The translations under genes and the position numbers were made by a program. The notes under the pieces were generated by a model. That model was given only the letters and a program-made list of their open reading frames with translations, searched no databases and was not told the origin of the DNA. A DNA stretch of 35,036 nucleotides from Sedimentisphaerales bacterium (GTDB lineage Bacteria > Planctomycetota > Phycisphaerae > Sedimentisphaerales > Anaerobacaceae). The stretch is from the NCBI GenBank assembly GCA_016931715.1, contig JAFGEF010000070.1, positions 1 to 35,036 on the forward strand. The letters are read 5' to 3'. Shown one piece after another: positions 23,294 to 32,334 of this stretch. Numbering within the stretch: the first letter of the stretch is position 1; the number at the start of each line of letters is the position of its first letter.

Positions 23294-24073
23294 TTACAGG
23301 CGTTCCGATTTCAGCTTTTCAACCCAGGAAAGCCTGCTATATTTGCCAATAAGGCCTGATATTTCTTCATCATTAATCAAACCATCAGACAGGATATTTT
23401 TATATGCTTCTATACCATTTTTCACAATATATTCCTGCATAGCCATTGCATCCGCTAAAGCACTAAAAAAACGTGTTCTTACTTTATTGGTTTCACAGTA
23501 AGCACATTCCTGTTCGTAGAGGTTCGTAATAAACGCGGCATTCTCTTTTGTCCCTGTGCGTGCAAGCCCGATAAGAGCCGCATACCTGATTTTATTGATA
23601 ATATTCTCCTCGACTTGATAGGAAGGACCATCAACTTCTAAAATCTTATTAATCCAGTTTTTTGCAAGCTCAGCCGCACCCTGACTGCTTGTACAGCCCC
23701 TCATTATCACATCAGCCGGTCGTCCGCCGATATAGCCCATATAAGAAATGCTGTTTATCTTGCCTGAAATTTTTATATCTGTGTCTAAATTCCAGGAATC
23801 ATCCCGCTGGAAATAGTTCAGAAGAACAAAAACCGAATTTGGATCATCGCTAACATAGCCAATAATCCGGGCAATATTATGCCAATACGGCGCATATTTT
23901 TTATCTTTAAGCATCCTGTGAAGCTGTGGAAGCCGGTCTTTGCCGACGTTCTGTTTCGTCATCGCATAAGGCATTGCATAAAGCTTAACATATTTTTTCA
24001 GCTTATACTGACTTGAGCAGCCGACAGGTAACATCGATGTTATAAAAATCAAAATAATATAAAAATATTTCAT
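23294..24073 (-). CDS. Probable lipoprotein of unknown function
   Basis: 259 residues. A short signal (KYFYIILIFITSML) leads to PVGC, a lipoprotein-like cleavage site with Cys19, although Pro at -3 is atypical. The mature part is mostly helical (RYAALIGLARTGTKENAAFI), with a central stretch (about 88-130) richer in beta pattern (YMGYIGGRPADVIMRGC). The ISSL/HEAT-like helical content resembles the exported protein at 21251, but no convincing family emerged. It is flanked by the permease gene (112-base gap) with the same orientation and may be transcribed with it, though the link is weak. Confidence 0.65.
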   Translation of the reverse strand: MKYFYIILIFITSMLPVGCSSQYKLKKYVKLYAMPYAMTKQNVGKDRLPQLHRMLKDKKYAPYWHNIARIIGYVSDDPNSVFVLLNYFQRDDSWNLDTDIKISGKINSISYMGYIGGRPADVIMRGCTSSQGAAELAKNWINKILEVDGPSYQVEENIINKIRYAALIGLARTGTKENAAFITNLYEQECAYCETNKVRTRFFSALADAMAMQEYIVKNGIEAYKNILSDGLINDEEISGLIGKYSRLSWVEKLKSERL

Positions 24074-24185
24074 CCTGTTTTTCTCAAAAAATTAAAACCT
24101 GCTAATAAATCACCTGCAATTTAATTATACATACGTTACGTGATTGTTGAAACAGAGAAAATAAATGATATTGTTTATGGTGCGT

Positions 24186-25499
24186 TTATTCATGCCGAAG
24201 CGATTCTATAGGGTCCATTCTTGCCGCTCTGTATGCCGGGTATAAACCAAATACAACTCCTACCGCCCCGCTGATACCGAAAGCAAGGACAAGTGACTTG
24301 TAAGTAATTATTGTAGGCATATTAGCAAAGTGACTGACCATCATCGGCAGCAGGAAACCCAGTGCAATTCCAAACAGACCGCCGGACAAAGTCATAATCA
24401 GGCTCTCCGAAAGAAACTGAACAATAATATCACGCTTCTTCGCACCGAGCGCCCTGCGTATTCCTATCTCCCGTGTTCTTTCACTGACTGTAGCCAGCAT
24501 GATATTCATAATTCCTATGCCGCCGACAATAAGTGAGATGGCTGCTATCGAACCGAGCACGACACTGAAAATCCGCTGAGAATTTTTTGCCTGCCTGAGC
24601 AACTCAAGCGGCACTACTATGCGGTAATCCTGCTTGTCCTCGTGCAGTCGTCTGAGCAGTCCGTCAATAATATTTCGTATCGGCACAACATGGTCTATGG
24701 ACTGGACTTTGACAGTGATTCTTTGCAGCTCTACTTTTTCATAACTTCTGGAGCCGCTGCTGTATGTATATATTATTTCAGAAAACCTGCTTCTTGCTGT
24801 TGTGAGCGGCATATATATATAACCAACTTCCTCGCTGCTTATCTTATTCTTTGCCGAAGAACTATGCCCGTTGCTGTCACCAGCTTCTATGTCCATCACC
24901 GGCGCAGATCCAACTACACCAACAACTCTATAAACATTCCCCTGTAAATAAATGTCCCGCCCTATAGGGTGATCAAATCCGAAAAGAGCATTTACTACCT
25001 GCTCATCAATGACACAGACGGTACTTTCCTGGTGAAGGTCTATACTGCTCAGGAAGCGGCCGCAAATTATATCTAAAGTAGAGATTTCCGGATACCAGGG
25101 GATTGTACCAATGACTTTTACTGTCACATGACGGCTTTTGTATTGTGCCTTGCAATCCATTTCACGGACGGGCACGATAACTTCTACACCGGGGATTGTG
25201 CTGTTGATCGCTTCGGCATCCTTATAGGTAAGACCATACTGGTTAAGTCTCGATCTCTGCTGTTCGTTTTCATGATTCTCTCTGGCCGGCTCGATTGTTT
25301 CTATAATAAGATTCATGCTTCCAAGTCTTGATATTGATTCCTGTGCCGCCAGGCTTGCTCCTTCGCCGATCGCCAGCATAGCAATTACCGAGCATACGCC
25401 GAAGATAATTCCGAGCATCGTAAGCATAGTCCTGAGCCTGTGCAGCCAGAGGCTTTTTATTCCCAGCCTTATTGTTCTTGAAATTTTCTGTATATGCAT
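24186..25499 (-). CDS. ABC-type efflux permease, MacB/FtsX family (no fused ATPase)
   Basis: 437 residues. One N-terminal membrane helix (about 22-45, TMLTMLGIIFGVCSVIAMLAIGEGA) is followed by a large periplasmic MacB_PCD domain (about 55-290) and three C-terminal helices of the FtsX domain. The family signature between them is GIGIMNIMLATVSERTREIGIRRALGAKKRDI. The end PAYRAARMDPIESLRHE is typical. In MacAB-like pumps the permease works with a cytoplasmic ATPase and a periplasmic adaptor. The adaptor is encoded 122 bases upstream, but no ATPase gene lies on either side. Substrate unknown: peptide, lipoprotein or antibiotic export are all possible. Confidence 0.92.
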   Translation of the reverse strand: MHIQKISRTIRLGIKSLWLHRLRTMLTMLGIIFGVCSVIAMLAIGEGASLAAQESISRLGSMNLIIETIEPARENHENEQQRSRLNQYGLTYKDAEAINSTIPGVEVIVPVREMDCKAQYKSRHVTVKVIGTIPWYPEISTLDIICGRFLSSIDLHQESTVCVIDEQVVNALFGFDHPIGRDIYLQGNVYRVVGVVGSAPVMDIEAGDSNGHSSSAKNKISSEEVGYIYMPLTTARSRFSEIIYTYSSGSRSYEKVELQRITVKVQSIDHVVPIRNIIDGLLRRLHEDKQDYRIVVPLELLRQAKNSQRIFSVVLGSIAAISLIVGGIGIMNIMLATVSERTREIGIRRALGAKKRDIIVQFLSESLIMTLSGGLFGIALGFLLPMMVSHFANMPTIITYKSLVLAFGISGAVGVVFGLYPAYRAARMDPIESLRHE

Positions 25500-25621
25500 A
25501 GTGTTCTTATTTTACAAATCGCAGCAAAAGCTTTCAGCCCATGCATGCATAACCGCGTTCAGAGTTGAAGATGTCTTTTGGCTTCATTAAAAACAAGCAG
25601 CAAATTAGTTTATGAAAAATA

Positions 25622-27430
25622 TTATTGTCCCTTTTCAATTGAAGTACTTTTTTCCATTATGGCCTTTTGTATTATTTTTTGAATTTCTTCTGTTTCCGAA
25701 TTTTCCTGCCCTGCCGGTTCGACAGGATTTGCCGGCATTGCCGGCTCGTTTGGTTCATCTTGTTTTTGCGTTTCAGATTCTCCGGCAGATTCGGTTTCTT
25801 CCTGTAATTCTTTTTCACTCCATCGAGGCGGCGCATACAGGACTTTCTCCCCTTCGTCCAAACCTTCTTTTATTTCGACAAAATTATCATTAAACAAACC
25901 AATCCGGACTATCCTTTTTTCCGGACCATGAGGTGTCATTAAATAGCATACTCTCGTCTTGTTGCCTTCCTCGGCAATAACCGATTGAATAGGTACATAT
26001 ATAATGTTCTTCAGTTTATCGATTATTATCTCAACTTTTGCCGTCATACCGGTTCTTAAAAAATCATGTTGACCTTCTATACTCACATCAGTAGTATAGA
26101 CTTTTACATCAGCCAGCAGAGAGCTTGACTGCGAATTGGCAAGAGGTGATTTTTTCAATACTTTCCCTGTTAATACGTTTTCGGGAAAAGCTGTAACTAT
26201 AATCTGTGCGGGCTGATTCACCTGGATTTTATTTATCCATGTCTCCGGAACATTGATTTCCACTTTCATCTTCGTCGTATCCGGTATCACAATTAGGGGG
26301 TAGCCGCGAGGTACTTCCGAACCCTGTTCTATTTCGAAAGAAACATATCGTTCCAAACTGGAATAATATACGACCTGCCCGGGTGAAGGAGCTTTTATTG
26401 TGCATGCCGCGATTTGTTCTTTCAGCTTTTCCAGACGTTCCTTTCGGGTTTTCAGCGACGATTCTGAACTTGTTCTCCTTACTTCAGCCTGAGACATATT
26501 TGATCTTGCACTGCTTTCAGCGCGTTCCAGTCCCAGTTCGGCTTCCCTGTAGTTGCTCAAAAGCTGCTCAACCTGCTTTGGAAATTCGAACTTCTTAAAG
26601 AGATCGAAAGATATTTCAATTTTTTCTATATCAAGTTCCTGCCTTTTTACCTGAAGCCTTGATTCGTTAAGCTCATTCTCGGATGCATAATCATGATTAA
26701 ACAGCTTTTGTTTACCTTCCAAATTATATTTTGCTTTTTCCAGGTTCTCATGCGACATAGTTATATTGCTCGTAGTTTCGAGCATTTTCTGCGAAGCCTC
26801 GCACAACGTATTGGAATCAGTAATTTCTTCAAGTATTACCTGCATATCAATATCAGCCGATGGATTTTGTTTTATCTGGTCCAGAATTTTTTGCGATGCA
26901 TCCTCTCCAACGTATTTTTGCAAATCCATCAATGCGAACTTTACTTTCATTCGTGCGGAATTAAGGTCACTTTCGTTTTGTTTAAGCTGAATATCATATT
27001 TTTCCTTTGCCTCGGTAAAACTTGTCTCTGCGGAAGCGACATCTATTTCCATTTGCGGCAGTCGATCCATAAGCTCCGACGAATCCATTTCAATCAGCAC
27101 CATGCCGTTATTGACATCCTCCTGAGTTATCGTTGTGCCTTCCGGCACTATATTTACAATGGTTGTTCGATATTCAACTGAAGATTCAATTGTTACCTGC
27201 TTGACCGATTTAATACTGCCGCTTTCGATAACACTGATGGTTAAATCCCCCCGCTTGACAGTATATAACTCGATATTTGAATATGAATTAGTTTTTTTAT
27301 GCCTGAAATGCTTAAATCCGAACACTGTCGTAATAATAACCGGGAGAATCATAATCATTAGTACAATCCTGACATTTTTCGCCTTGTCGCTTTTTGGGAT
27401 CGGATTTTCCCCTGTATCTTTTTTTACCAT
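25622..27430 (-). CDS. Periplasmic adaptor (HlyD/MacA-type membrane fusion protein), enlarged
   Basis: 602 residues, well above the usual 380-420. One N-terminal membrane anchor (about 22-45, IVLMIMILPVIITTVFGF) leads to a biotinyl-lipoyl half-motif (VIESGSIKSVKQVTIES), a very long alpha-helical hairpin (about 115-330, rich in Glu/Lys/Gln), the second lipoyl half (CTIKAPSPGQVVYYS) and beta-barrel domains (TKMKVEINVPETWINKIQVNQPAQIIV). A Glu/Pro/Ala-rich tail (about 545-602) is probably disordered. Adaptors link the inner-membrane pump to an outer-membrane channel; the extra hairpin length may reflect a wider periplasm or a special partner. It forms a pair with the MacB-like permease. AAGG lies about 10 bases before the ATG. 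Confidence 0.88.
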   Translation of the reverse strand: MVKKDTGENPIPKSDKAKNVRIVLMIMILPVIITTVFGFKHFRHKKTNSYSNIELYTVKRGDLTISVIESGSIKSVKQVTIESSVEYRTTIVNIVPEGTTITQEDVNNGMVLIEMDSSELMDRLPQMEIDVASAETSFTEAKEKYDIQLKQNESDLNSARMKVKFALMDLQKYVGEDASQKILDQIKQNPSADIDMQVILEEITDSNTLCEASQKMLETTSNITMSHENLEKAKYNLEGKQKLFNHDYASENELNESRLQVKRQELDIEKIEISFDLFKKFEFPKQVEQLLSNYREAELGLERAESSARSNMSQAEVRRTSSESSLKTRKERLEKLKEQIAACTIKAPSPGQVVYYSSLERYVSFEIEQGSEVPRGYPLIVIPDTTKMKVEINVPETWINKIQVNQPAQIIVTAFPENVLTGKVLKKSPLANSQSSSLLADVKVYTTDVSIEGQHDFLRTGMTAKVEIIIDKLKNIIYVPIQSVIAEEGNKTRVCYLMTPHGPEKRIVRIGLFNDNFVEIKEGLDEGEKVLYAPPRWSEKELQEETESAGESETQKQDEPNEPAMPANPVEPAGQENSETEEIQKIIQKAIMEKSTSIEKGQ

Positions 27431-27847
27431 TTCTATAAAACCTTAAAATAAGCCCGCCTTAATCAATACCTCAGAAAAATTATAAAACTTCATAATCAGA
27501 TAGTTGAGGTAAAATCACATATTTTCCAACGTGGCTTTTCGCAGCTTAAAAATTTAAGCAAAAAAACGCTCACATCATATAAATAAGACGCAGAAAACCG
27601 AAAAGTGTTACACTTTTTTTAGTATTTTTAAATAAATTTCTGCATTTAACCATTCAGGCAGGAAAAATATGGATTATATACCAATTCAAATCGTCAAATT
27701 ATAAATCTAAAATGACAGATTTTTTATTGTAAAATTCCTTTTAAACAGGCAAAATACTATATATAATTCCGGTTCGCTGCTCTGAAATGAGCGAGCGGCA
27801 TACAGAAAGAATTCTGCAATATGGCATACAGAATAAAAGGAGCATGT
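27431..27847. promoter_or_regulatory. Divergent intergenic region between the efflux genes and the BASS operon
   Basis: 417 bases without a gene. A TATAAT at 27762-27767 upstream of the + strand transporter is a plausible -10, but no good -35 lies 16-18 bases before it. Palindromes include AAAAGTG/CACTTTT (27601-27617, followed by TTT) and GCTTAAA/TTTAAGC around 27551-27566. These could bind regulators or end spurious transcripts; nothing more specific is visible. Confidence 0.4.
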
Positions 27848-29185
27848 ATGGAACATACCTCAAAATGCAAAACATATCTTATATCCGCTTTTTTTCTTAC
27901 AATCTGTGAATTTGTGCTTATATTATCTGGTCATGGAAGTCTTCCGGTATCGGGATTACTTCTTTTCGGAATATTTCTTGCGTTATCATTCGCCGTCAAA
28001 TACACAGAAAAATTCAAGGGTCTTTCATTCACATTTTTAATTTTCGCCTGCTGCGCTTTCACTTTATATTTCCCTGAAGTCTTTACCAACTGGGGCTTTG
28101 ATACGAGAGTGCTTATTATTCCTTCTATTCAATTGATCATGTTTGGTATGGGAACAAAATTAAACCTCCATGATTTTGTTCGTGAGTTTTCCGAACCGGC
28201 AAAAATATTCATCGGAACAGCAATGGTCTTTCTTCTAATGCCGATTGCGGCGATTATTATTGTCAAAGTGTATGGCAGATTTCCAAATGAAGTAGCCGCA
28301 GGTATCATACTTGTAGGAGCATGTCCAGGCGGGGTCGCCTCTAACGTTATGACCTATCTTGCCAGGGGAAACCTTCCTTATTCGATGACTTTAACTACTT
28401 TTGCAACACTCCTTTCACCATTGGTAACTCCACTTCTCATGTGGCTTTTTGCCGGAAATTATATAAAAGTTGATGTTCTTAAAATGATGATTGACATAAT
28501 TAACCTTATGTTTGTTCCAGTTGGCGCAGGAATTATTTGTAATAAGATTCTCTATGGAAATATGTTCTGGACCAAAAAAACAAAAAATATGGTTATGCTG
28601 TCAATAACCTGCTTCATAATAGGATTAGGAATGGTTTTTATTCCTTATATTGTTGACTTCACTATTTTTGATAAATATCAAAGCAGCGCTATGTCTTTAC
28701 TAATCGGGCTGATTCTTGTTGCATGGTCAGTTGCATGTGTATCGATTACAAAAATTGCAGTTGAATATGCAAAAGGTCCTGAAAACTGGATGGATATCGT
28801 ATTGCCCAAACTGTCACTATCAGCAATCATGCTTTATATTATTATCACAGCGGCACATCAAAGAGAAAATATCTTAAAAATTGGTGCAATTCTTTTTGTC
28901 GCTACAATTGTTCATAATACTCTCGGATACATACTCGGTTACATTTCAGCAAAAATAATGAGACTTAATGATGCTGATATGCGTGCGCTGACCATCGAAG
29001 TTGGTCTTAAAAACAGCGGTCTTGCTGTGGGACTGGCTCAAAATGTACTCAATAGTATGCAGGCATCATTAGCGCCAATTATTTTTGGTACATGGATGAA
29101 CGTATCGGCTTCTTCGCTCGCGAGTTTCTGGAGTCAGAGGAAACCGCGAGAGGAAATGTCAACCGATGGTACAGCAAACAAATAA
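27848..29185 (+). CDS. BASS-family (bile acid:sodium symporter-like) transporter
   Basis: 445 residues from ATG 27848, preferred over ATG 27821 because AAAAGGAG ends 6 bases before it. About ten hydrophobic segments span the protein. BASS hallmarks are GMGTKLNLHDF, GACPGGVASNVMTYLARGN followed by LPYSMTLTTFATLLSPLVTPLL (first discontinuous helix) and IEVGLKNSGLAVGLA (second). The N-terminal 80 residues add two or three extra helices. Members carry bile acids, pyruvate, pantothenate and other organic anions with Na+. It is the first gene of a three-gene operon with an exported enolase-superfamily enzyme (48 bases) and an RraA-like lipoprotein, so its substrate is plausibly an organic or sugar acid produced by them. 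Confidence 0.9.
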   Translation: MEHTSKCKTYLISAFFLTICEFVLILSGHGSLPVSGLLLFGIFLALSFAVKYTEKFKGLSFTFLIFACCAFTLYFPEVFTNWGFDTRVLIIPSIQLIMFGMGTKLNLHDFVREFSEPAKIFIGTAMVFLLMPIAAIIIVKVYGRFPNEVAAGIILVGACPGGVASNVMTYLARGNLPYSMTLTTFATLLSPLVTPLLMWLFAGNYIKVDVLKMMIDIINLMFVPVGAGIICNKILYGNMFWTKKTKNMVMLSITCFIIGLGMVFIPYIVDFTIFDKYQSSAMSLLIGLILVAWSVACVSITKIAVEYAKGPENWMDIVLPKLSLSAIMLYIIITAAHQRENILKIGAILFVATIVHNTLGYILGYISAKIMRLNDADMRALTIEVGLKNSGLAVGLAQNVLNSMQASLAPIIFGTWMNVSASSLASFWSQRKPREEMSTDGTANK

Positions 29186-29233
29186 CTGAAGTTCAGTTAT
29201 AAATTTATCCTTCATATTGAAAGGAGCATTGGC

Positions 29234-30670
29234 ATGTCAACGAACCAAGACAATTTATCTCGCAGAGATTTTTTCAGGAAATCTTCAGCTCTTACCGCCG
29301 CGGCGTTTGCGGCAGGAAGTTTTGTTACCAGTGAAGATGTCGAAGCCGCGACAAACAATGTGAACACTAATTCTCAGCCTTCAAATCTGAGAATTACTGA
29401 TATTAAGACGGGAACGATTTACAGACAGGTATTGAGAATTGAAACAAATCAGGGCATATTCGGGTACGGAGAAGGCACTGGACCGGACGGCAATCTTGTA
29501 TTGCAGTTAAGAGGAGACCTTGTCGGTCAGAATCCGTGCAGTGTTGAAATGCTGTATAATAAAATCAAGCGATATGGTGACCATAACAGAACAGGCGTAT
29601 CCGGGATTGAGATGGCTCTGTGGGACATCGCGGGAAAGGCATGGGGAGTGCCGGTGTATCAGATGTTAGGCGGAAAGTACCGTGACAAAATCCTGATGTA
29701 CGCTGATACACCCTATCAAATAGATCCGAAAGTAATGGGAGAGAGATTGAAAGGCCGGATGGCTATGGGATTCAAATTCCTAAAGATGGATATGGGTGTT
29801 ACTCAGATTGCCGAAGTACCTGACACAATTTCAGCTCCGCCCGGAGTAAGCAAACACAACTGGTCTGGCGACACGCCGCACCCGCTGACCGGTATGAGAG
29901 TTACCCAAAAAGGACTGGATATAATGGCGGAATATGCCAAAACAGTTCGTGATATTGTCGGATGGGAAATCCCCTTAGCGGCAGACCATTTCGGTCACTT
30001 TATGGTAGAAGATGCTATTAAAATCGGCCTTGCGCTCGATCCTTTCAATTTTGCATGGTACGAAGATATGGTACCGTTCACTTATCCCGATGCTTTGAAG
30101 AAAATCAGCGACACGGTACTCACGCCGCTTTTAATCGGGGAAACTATGTTCAGCGCAGAAGCACACAGGGAACTTTTCGAGAAAAGAGCGGTTGCGATGT
30201 GTCACCCCGATATTATTTTCTGCGGCGGCTGCCTTGAGATGAAAAAGATTTGCGATTTCGCCGAGCAGTACGGCATTGCAGCAGCTATTCACATGAACAA
30301 CGGGCCGGTTGCAATGTTCGCAAGCATTCACGCAGTTGCGGCCGCCAATAACTTCATGTGCATGGAATGTCATCATGCGGACAATGCCTCATACGATACG
30401 CTTGTTGATGTTCCAGGCCTGTCAAAGCCATTCATTCAGGATGGTTATGTCACTGTTCCTGATGGACCTGGTTTCGGTTTCGAATTAAACGAAGAAGCAA
30501 TCAGGCAATTTCTCAGAATGGGACCCGGCCAGCAAATTTTCAGAGACCCCGCCAACACGGGTGAAGGATTTAGAAGGGGCGGCGGAACGAGAAACAGGGG
30601 TATAACAAATCGATTGTGGAGCCGGGAAACAAACGCGAAAACAGTAAAAAATCCGACAATGAGGTCATAA
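29234..30670 (+). CDS. Tat-exported mandelate racemase/muconate lactonizing family enzyme (enolase superfamily)
   Basis: 478 residues. A twin-arginine signal opens the protein (SRRDFFRK at 9-16, then ALTAAAFAAGSFV). The enolase-superfamily fold follows: capping domain (about 50-160) and TIM-barrel (about 165-410). Predicted Mg2+ ligands are D251 (PLAADHFGHF), E277 (WYEDM) and E303 (LIGETMF). The second-strand catalytic Lys region is FKFLKMD (K181, K184, D186), and the His base candidate is H353 in AAIHMNNGPVA. This fits acid-sugar dehydratases or racemases. The substrate is not determined. AAAGGAG lies 7 bases before the ATG. The C-terminus has a Gly/Arg-rich tail (about 445-460). Export of this class of enzyme is uncommon outside planctomycetes and some Bacteroidota. 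Confidence 0.9.
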   Translation: MSTNQDNLSRRDFFRKSSALTAAAFAAGSFVTSEDVEAATNNVNTNSQPSNLRITDIKTGTIYRQVLRIETNQGIFGYGEGTGPDGNLVLQLRGDLVGQNPCSVEMLYNKIKRYGDHNRTGVSGIEMALWDIAGKAWGVPVYQMLGGKYRDKILMYADTPYQIDPKVMGERLKGRMAMGFKFLKMDMGVTQIAEVPDTISAPPGVSKHNWSGDTPHPLTGMRVTQKGLDIMAEYAKTVRDIVGWEIPLAADHFGHFMVEDAIKIGLALDPFNFAWYEDMVPFTYPDALKKISDTVLTPLLIGETMFSAEAHRELFEKRAVAMCHPDIIFCGGCLEMKKICDFAEQYGIAAAIHMNNGPVAMFASIHAVAAANNFMCMECHHADNASYDTLVDVPGLSKPFIQDGYVTVPDGPGFGFELNEEAIRQFLRMGPGQQIFRDPANTGEGFRRGGGTRNRGITNRLWSRETNAKTVKNPTMRS

Positions 30671-30728
30671 GGTAACGTTGCATACAGATATTTTCTAATA
30701 AATATTGAAAATTCATATTGGAGATTTT

Positions 30729-31475
30729 ATGAACGCAGGAAAAACAGTGATTGCAGTCATTTTCGCAGTATCTCTTATTTCTCTTGGCGGCTGTTCAATA
30801 ATGCAAAGCAGCAAAGTTTCCGCTGACAGTACAGTCGAAGGTTTTAAACATGTCGCGCTGGCATCCGTTTCAGATGCAGTCGATCAGGTTGTCGGCCAGC
30901 GGGGCTTTATGAATTATGATATGCGACCGATAGTCGGAAAAGGCTTTGTCGGGCGGGCAAGAACAGCAGTCTTCAGACCGGCAGATAAGCTCCCGCAGGG
31001 AACCGAGCTAACTCTTAAAGACGGCACAGAGATGATTGATAATGCACAAGAAGGTGAAGTCGGTATTATTATCGTCGAAGATGGTTTGAACATCGCAGGC
31101 ATAGGAGGCTTGATGTCAACAGCCGCCAAATCCAGAAATCTCGCAGGAATGGTCATTGACGGAGGTGTCAGGGACATCGAGGAAATAAAAAGACTTGGCC
31201 TGCCGGTATTCGGAAGAAGCATTACGCCGGCCACCGCTGTAAATCGCTACGCATCCATCGGTAAAGATATAACCGTGCAATGTGCCGGCGTTACTGTAAA
31301 TCCGGGTGATATTATTGTTGCAGGAACTGATGGGATAGTTTGTGTGCCAAAAGAAAAAGCAGAAGAAGTCCTGAAAAAGGCACAGGAAATCGATGCGACA
31401 GAAACAAAAATGGTTCCCTACATCAAAAAATACAAATCCATTCAAAAAGCAGTAGAAGAATTCAATCGCATATAA
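30729..31475 (+). CDS. RraA/HMG-aldolase-family protein with a lipoprotein signal
   Basis: 248 residues from ATG 30729, chosen because GGAG lies 5 bases upstream; an in-frame ATG at 30705 lacks one. The start is a lipoprotein signal: NAGKTVIAVIFAVSLISLGGC with Cys22. The rest is an RraA-like fold: GGLMSTAAKSRNLAGMVI, then DGGVRDIEEIKRLGLPVF with the paired Arg148-Asp149 that binds pyruvate and Mg2+ in 4-hydroxy-4-methyl-2-oxoglutarate/4-carboxy-4-hydroxy-2-oxoadipate aldolases, and a helical C-terminus. The conserved RD pair argues for an active lyase rather than the RNase E-regulator RraA. It would sit on a membrane facing the periplasm, next to the exported enolase-superfamily enzyme, to which it lies 58 bases downstream. 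Confidence 0.88.
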   Translation: MNAGKTVIAVIFAVSLISLGGCSIMQSSKVSADSTVEGFKHVALASVSDAVDQVVGQRGFMNYDMRPIVGKGFVGRARTAVFRPADKLPQGTELTLKDGTEMIDNAQEGEVGIIIVEDGLNIAGIGGLMSTAAKSRNLAGMVIDGGVRDIEEIKRLGLPVFGRSITPATAVNRYASIGKDITVQCAGVTVNPGDIIVAGTDGIVCVPKEKAEEVLKKAQEIDATETKMVPYIKKYKSIQKAVEEFNRI

Positions 31476-31532
31476 ATTTCGACAGAAAAATTAGCCGCAA
31501 TTTACGCGTGAAGCTTTTTCATTTGTCATCCA

Positions 31533-32174
31533 TCAGGGTATATTTTCAGATTCTGTGTCGTTAGGATTTGCAGCAGATATTGCTTCCGCTTCATGAAAAC
31601 TTCGGACCAGCTTGATAGTCTGACCCATGTTCAGTAAATCAGCAAGGCCGAATTTTTCCTTTTGTCCGACGGCAATCCATAATTTTCCGCCTGCCTGTTT
31701 CGGGTCGAAGGCTGTTACATAGAACCGCCCTGCTTTCGTCAATTCGATTGTCCTGCTTTCAAGAATCCACGAACTTGTCCCTGTAAAAGGTTCATAAAAA
31801 TATCGCGGCTCAACTGAATTTGTATCAATTACGACTGCACCAAAACCAGACGGAATTTTAAACGGCAGGTTTGGTTCCGGCAAACCCGGTCCAATTACAG
31901 CTAAAGAAGGTCTGAATTTTTTCAAACGTTCTATTACAGGCACACCTATCTGGACATAAAGCTGAAAATTGGTGTGAGCCGTCAAGGTCGTCCAGATTTG
32001 ATTTGGTCCGGCCGGCAGTGAGCGATAAACTACCTGCGAAATATTTGGATCTATAAGAACAATAGCTGTGTTTGCATCAATAGCTGGTTTATCGCTCCAT
32101 ATTGGTTTATGCGCAAATACCGATCCTGATAATAGAAATAAAAACAATACCGATATGAAACTCTTCCTAATCAT
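31533..32174 (-). CDS. Exported protein of unknown function, predicted leaderless mRNA
   Basis: 213 residues from ATG 32174 (a TTG at 32180 is in frame). The signal peptide is IRKSFISVLFLFLLSGSVFA, cleaved before HKPIW. The body is beta-rich and ends in a polar, acidic tail (AISAANPNDTESENIP). It contains a hydrophilic pattern around KAGRFYVTAFDPKQAGGKLWIAVGQ, reminiscent of beta-sandwich secreted domains, but no family was recognised. There is no ribosome binding site; a near-perfect promoter ends 7 bases before the start codon. It converges on the BASS/Tat/RraA operon and is divergent from the DUF819 gene. Confidence 0.75.
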   Translation of the reverse strand: MIRKSFISVLFLFLLSGSVFAHKPIWSDKPAIDANTAIVLIDPNISQVVYRSLPAGPNQIWTTLTAHTNFQLYVQIGVPVIERLKKFRPSLAVIGPGLPEPNLPFKIPSGFGAVVIDTNSVEPRYFYEPFTGTSSWILESRTIELTKAGRFYVTAFDPKQAGGKLWIAVGQKEKFGLADLLNMGQTIKLVRSFHEAEAISAANPNDTESENIP

Positions 32175-32181
32175 AAACAAT

Positions 32182-32211
32182 ATTATATCTTGGTGAACCT
32201 TTTTCAGTCAA
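32182..32211 (-). promoter_or_regulatory. Sigma70-type promoter of the exported protein, placed for a leaderless transcript
   Basis: On the - strand TTGACT (32211-32206), an 18-base spacer and TATAAT (32187-32182). Seven bases separate the -10 from the ATG at 32174, so transcription should begin on or next to the start codon. Confidence 0.65.
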
Positions 32212-32334
32212 TATAAAAATAATTGCTTCATATATTTTTCTTTTCGCAGGCTAATGTATGAAACTTATTTTAAAAATAGATTGAAAAAACAGAAATAAAA
32301 GTATATGTAGTTATTGGTTGATTTAAGGATGAAT

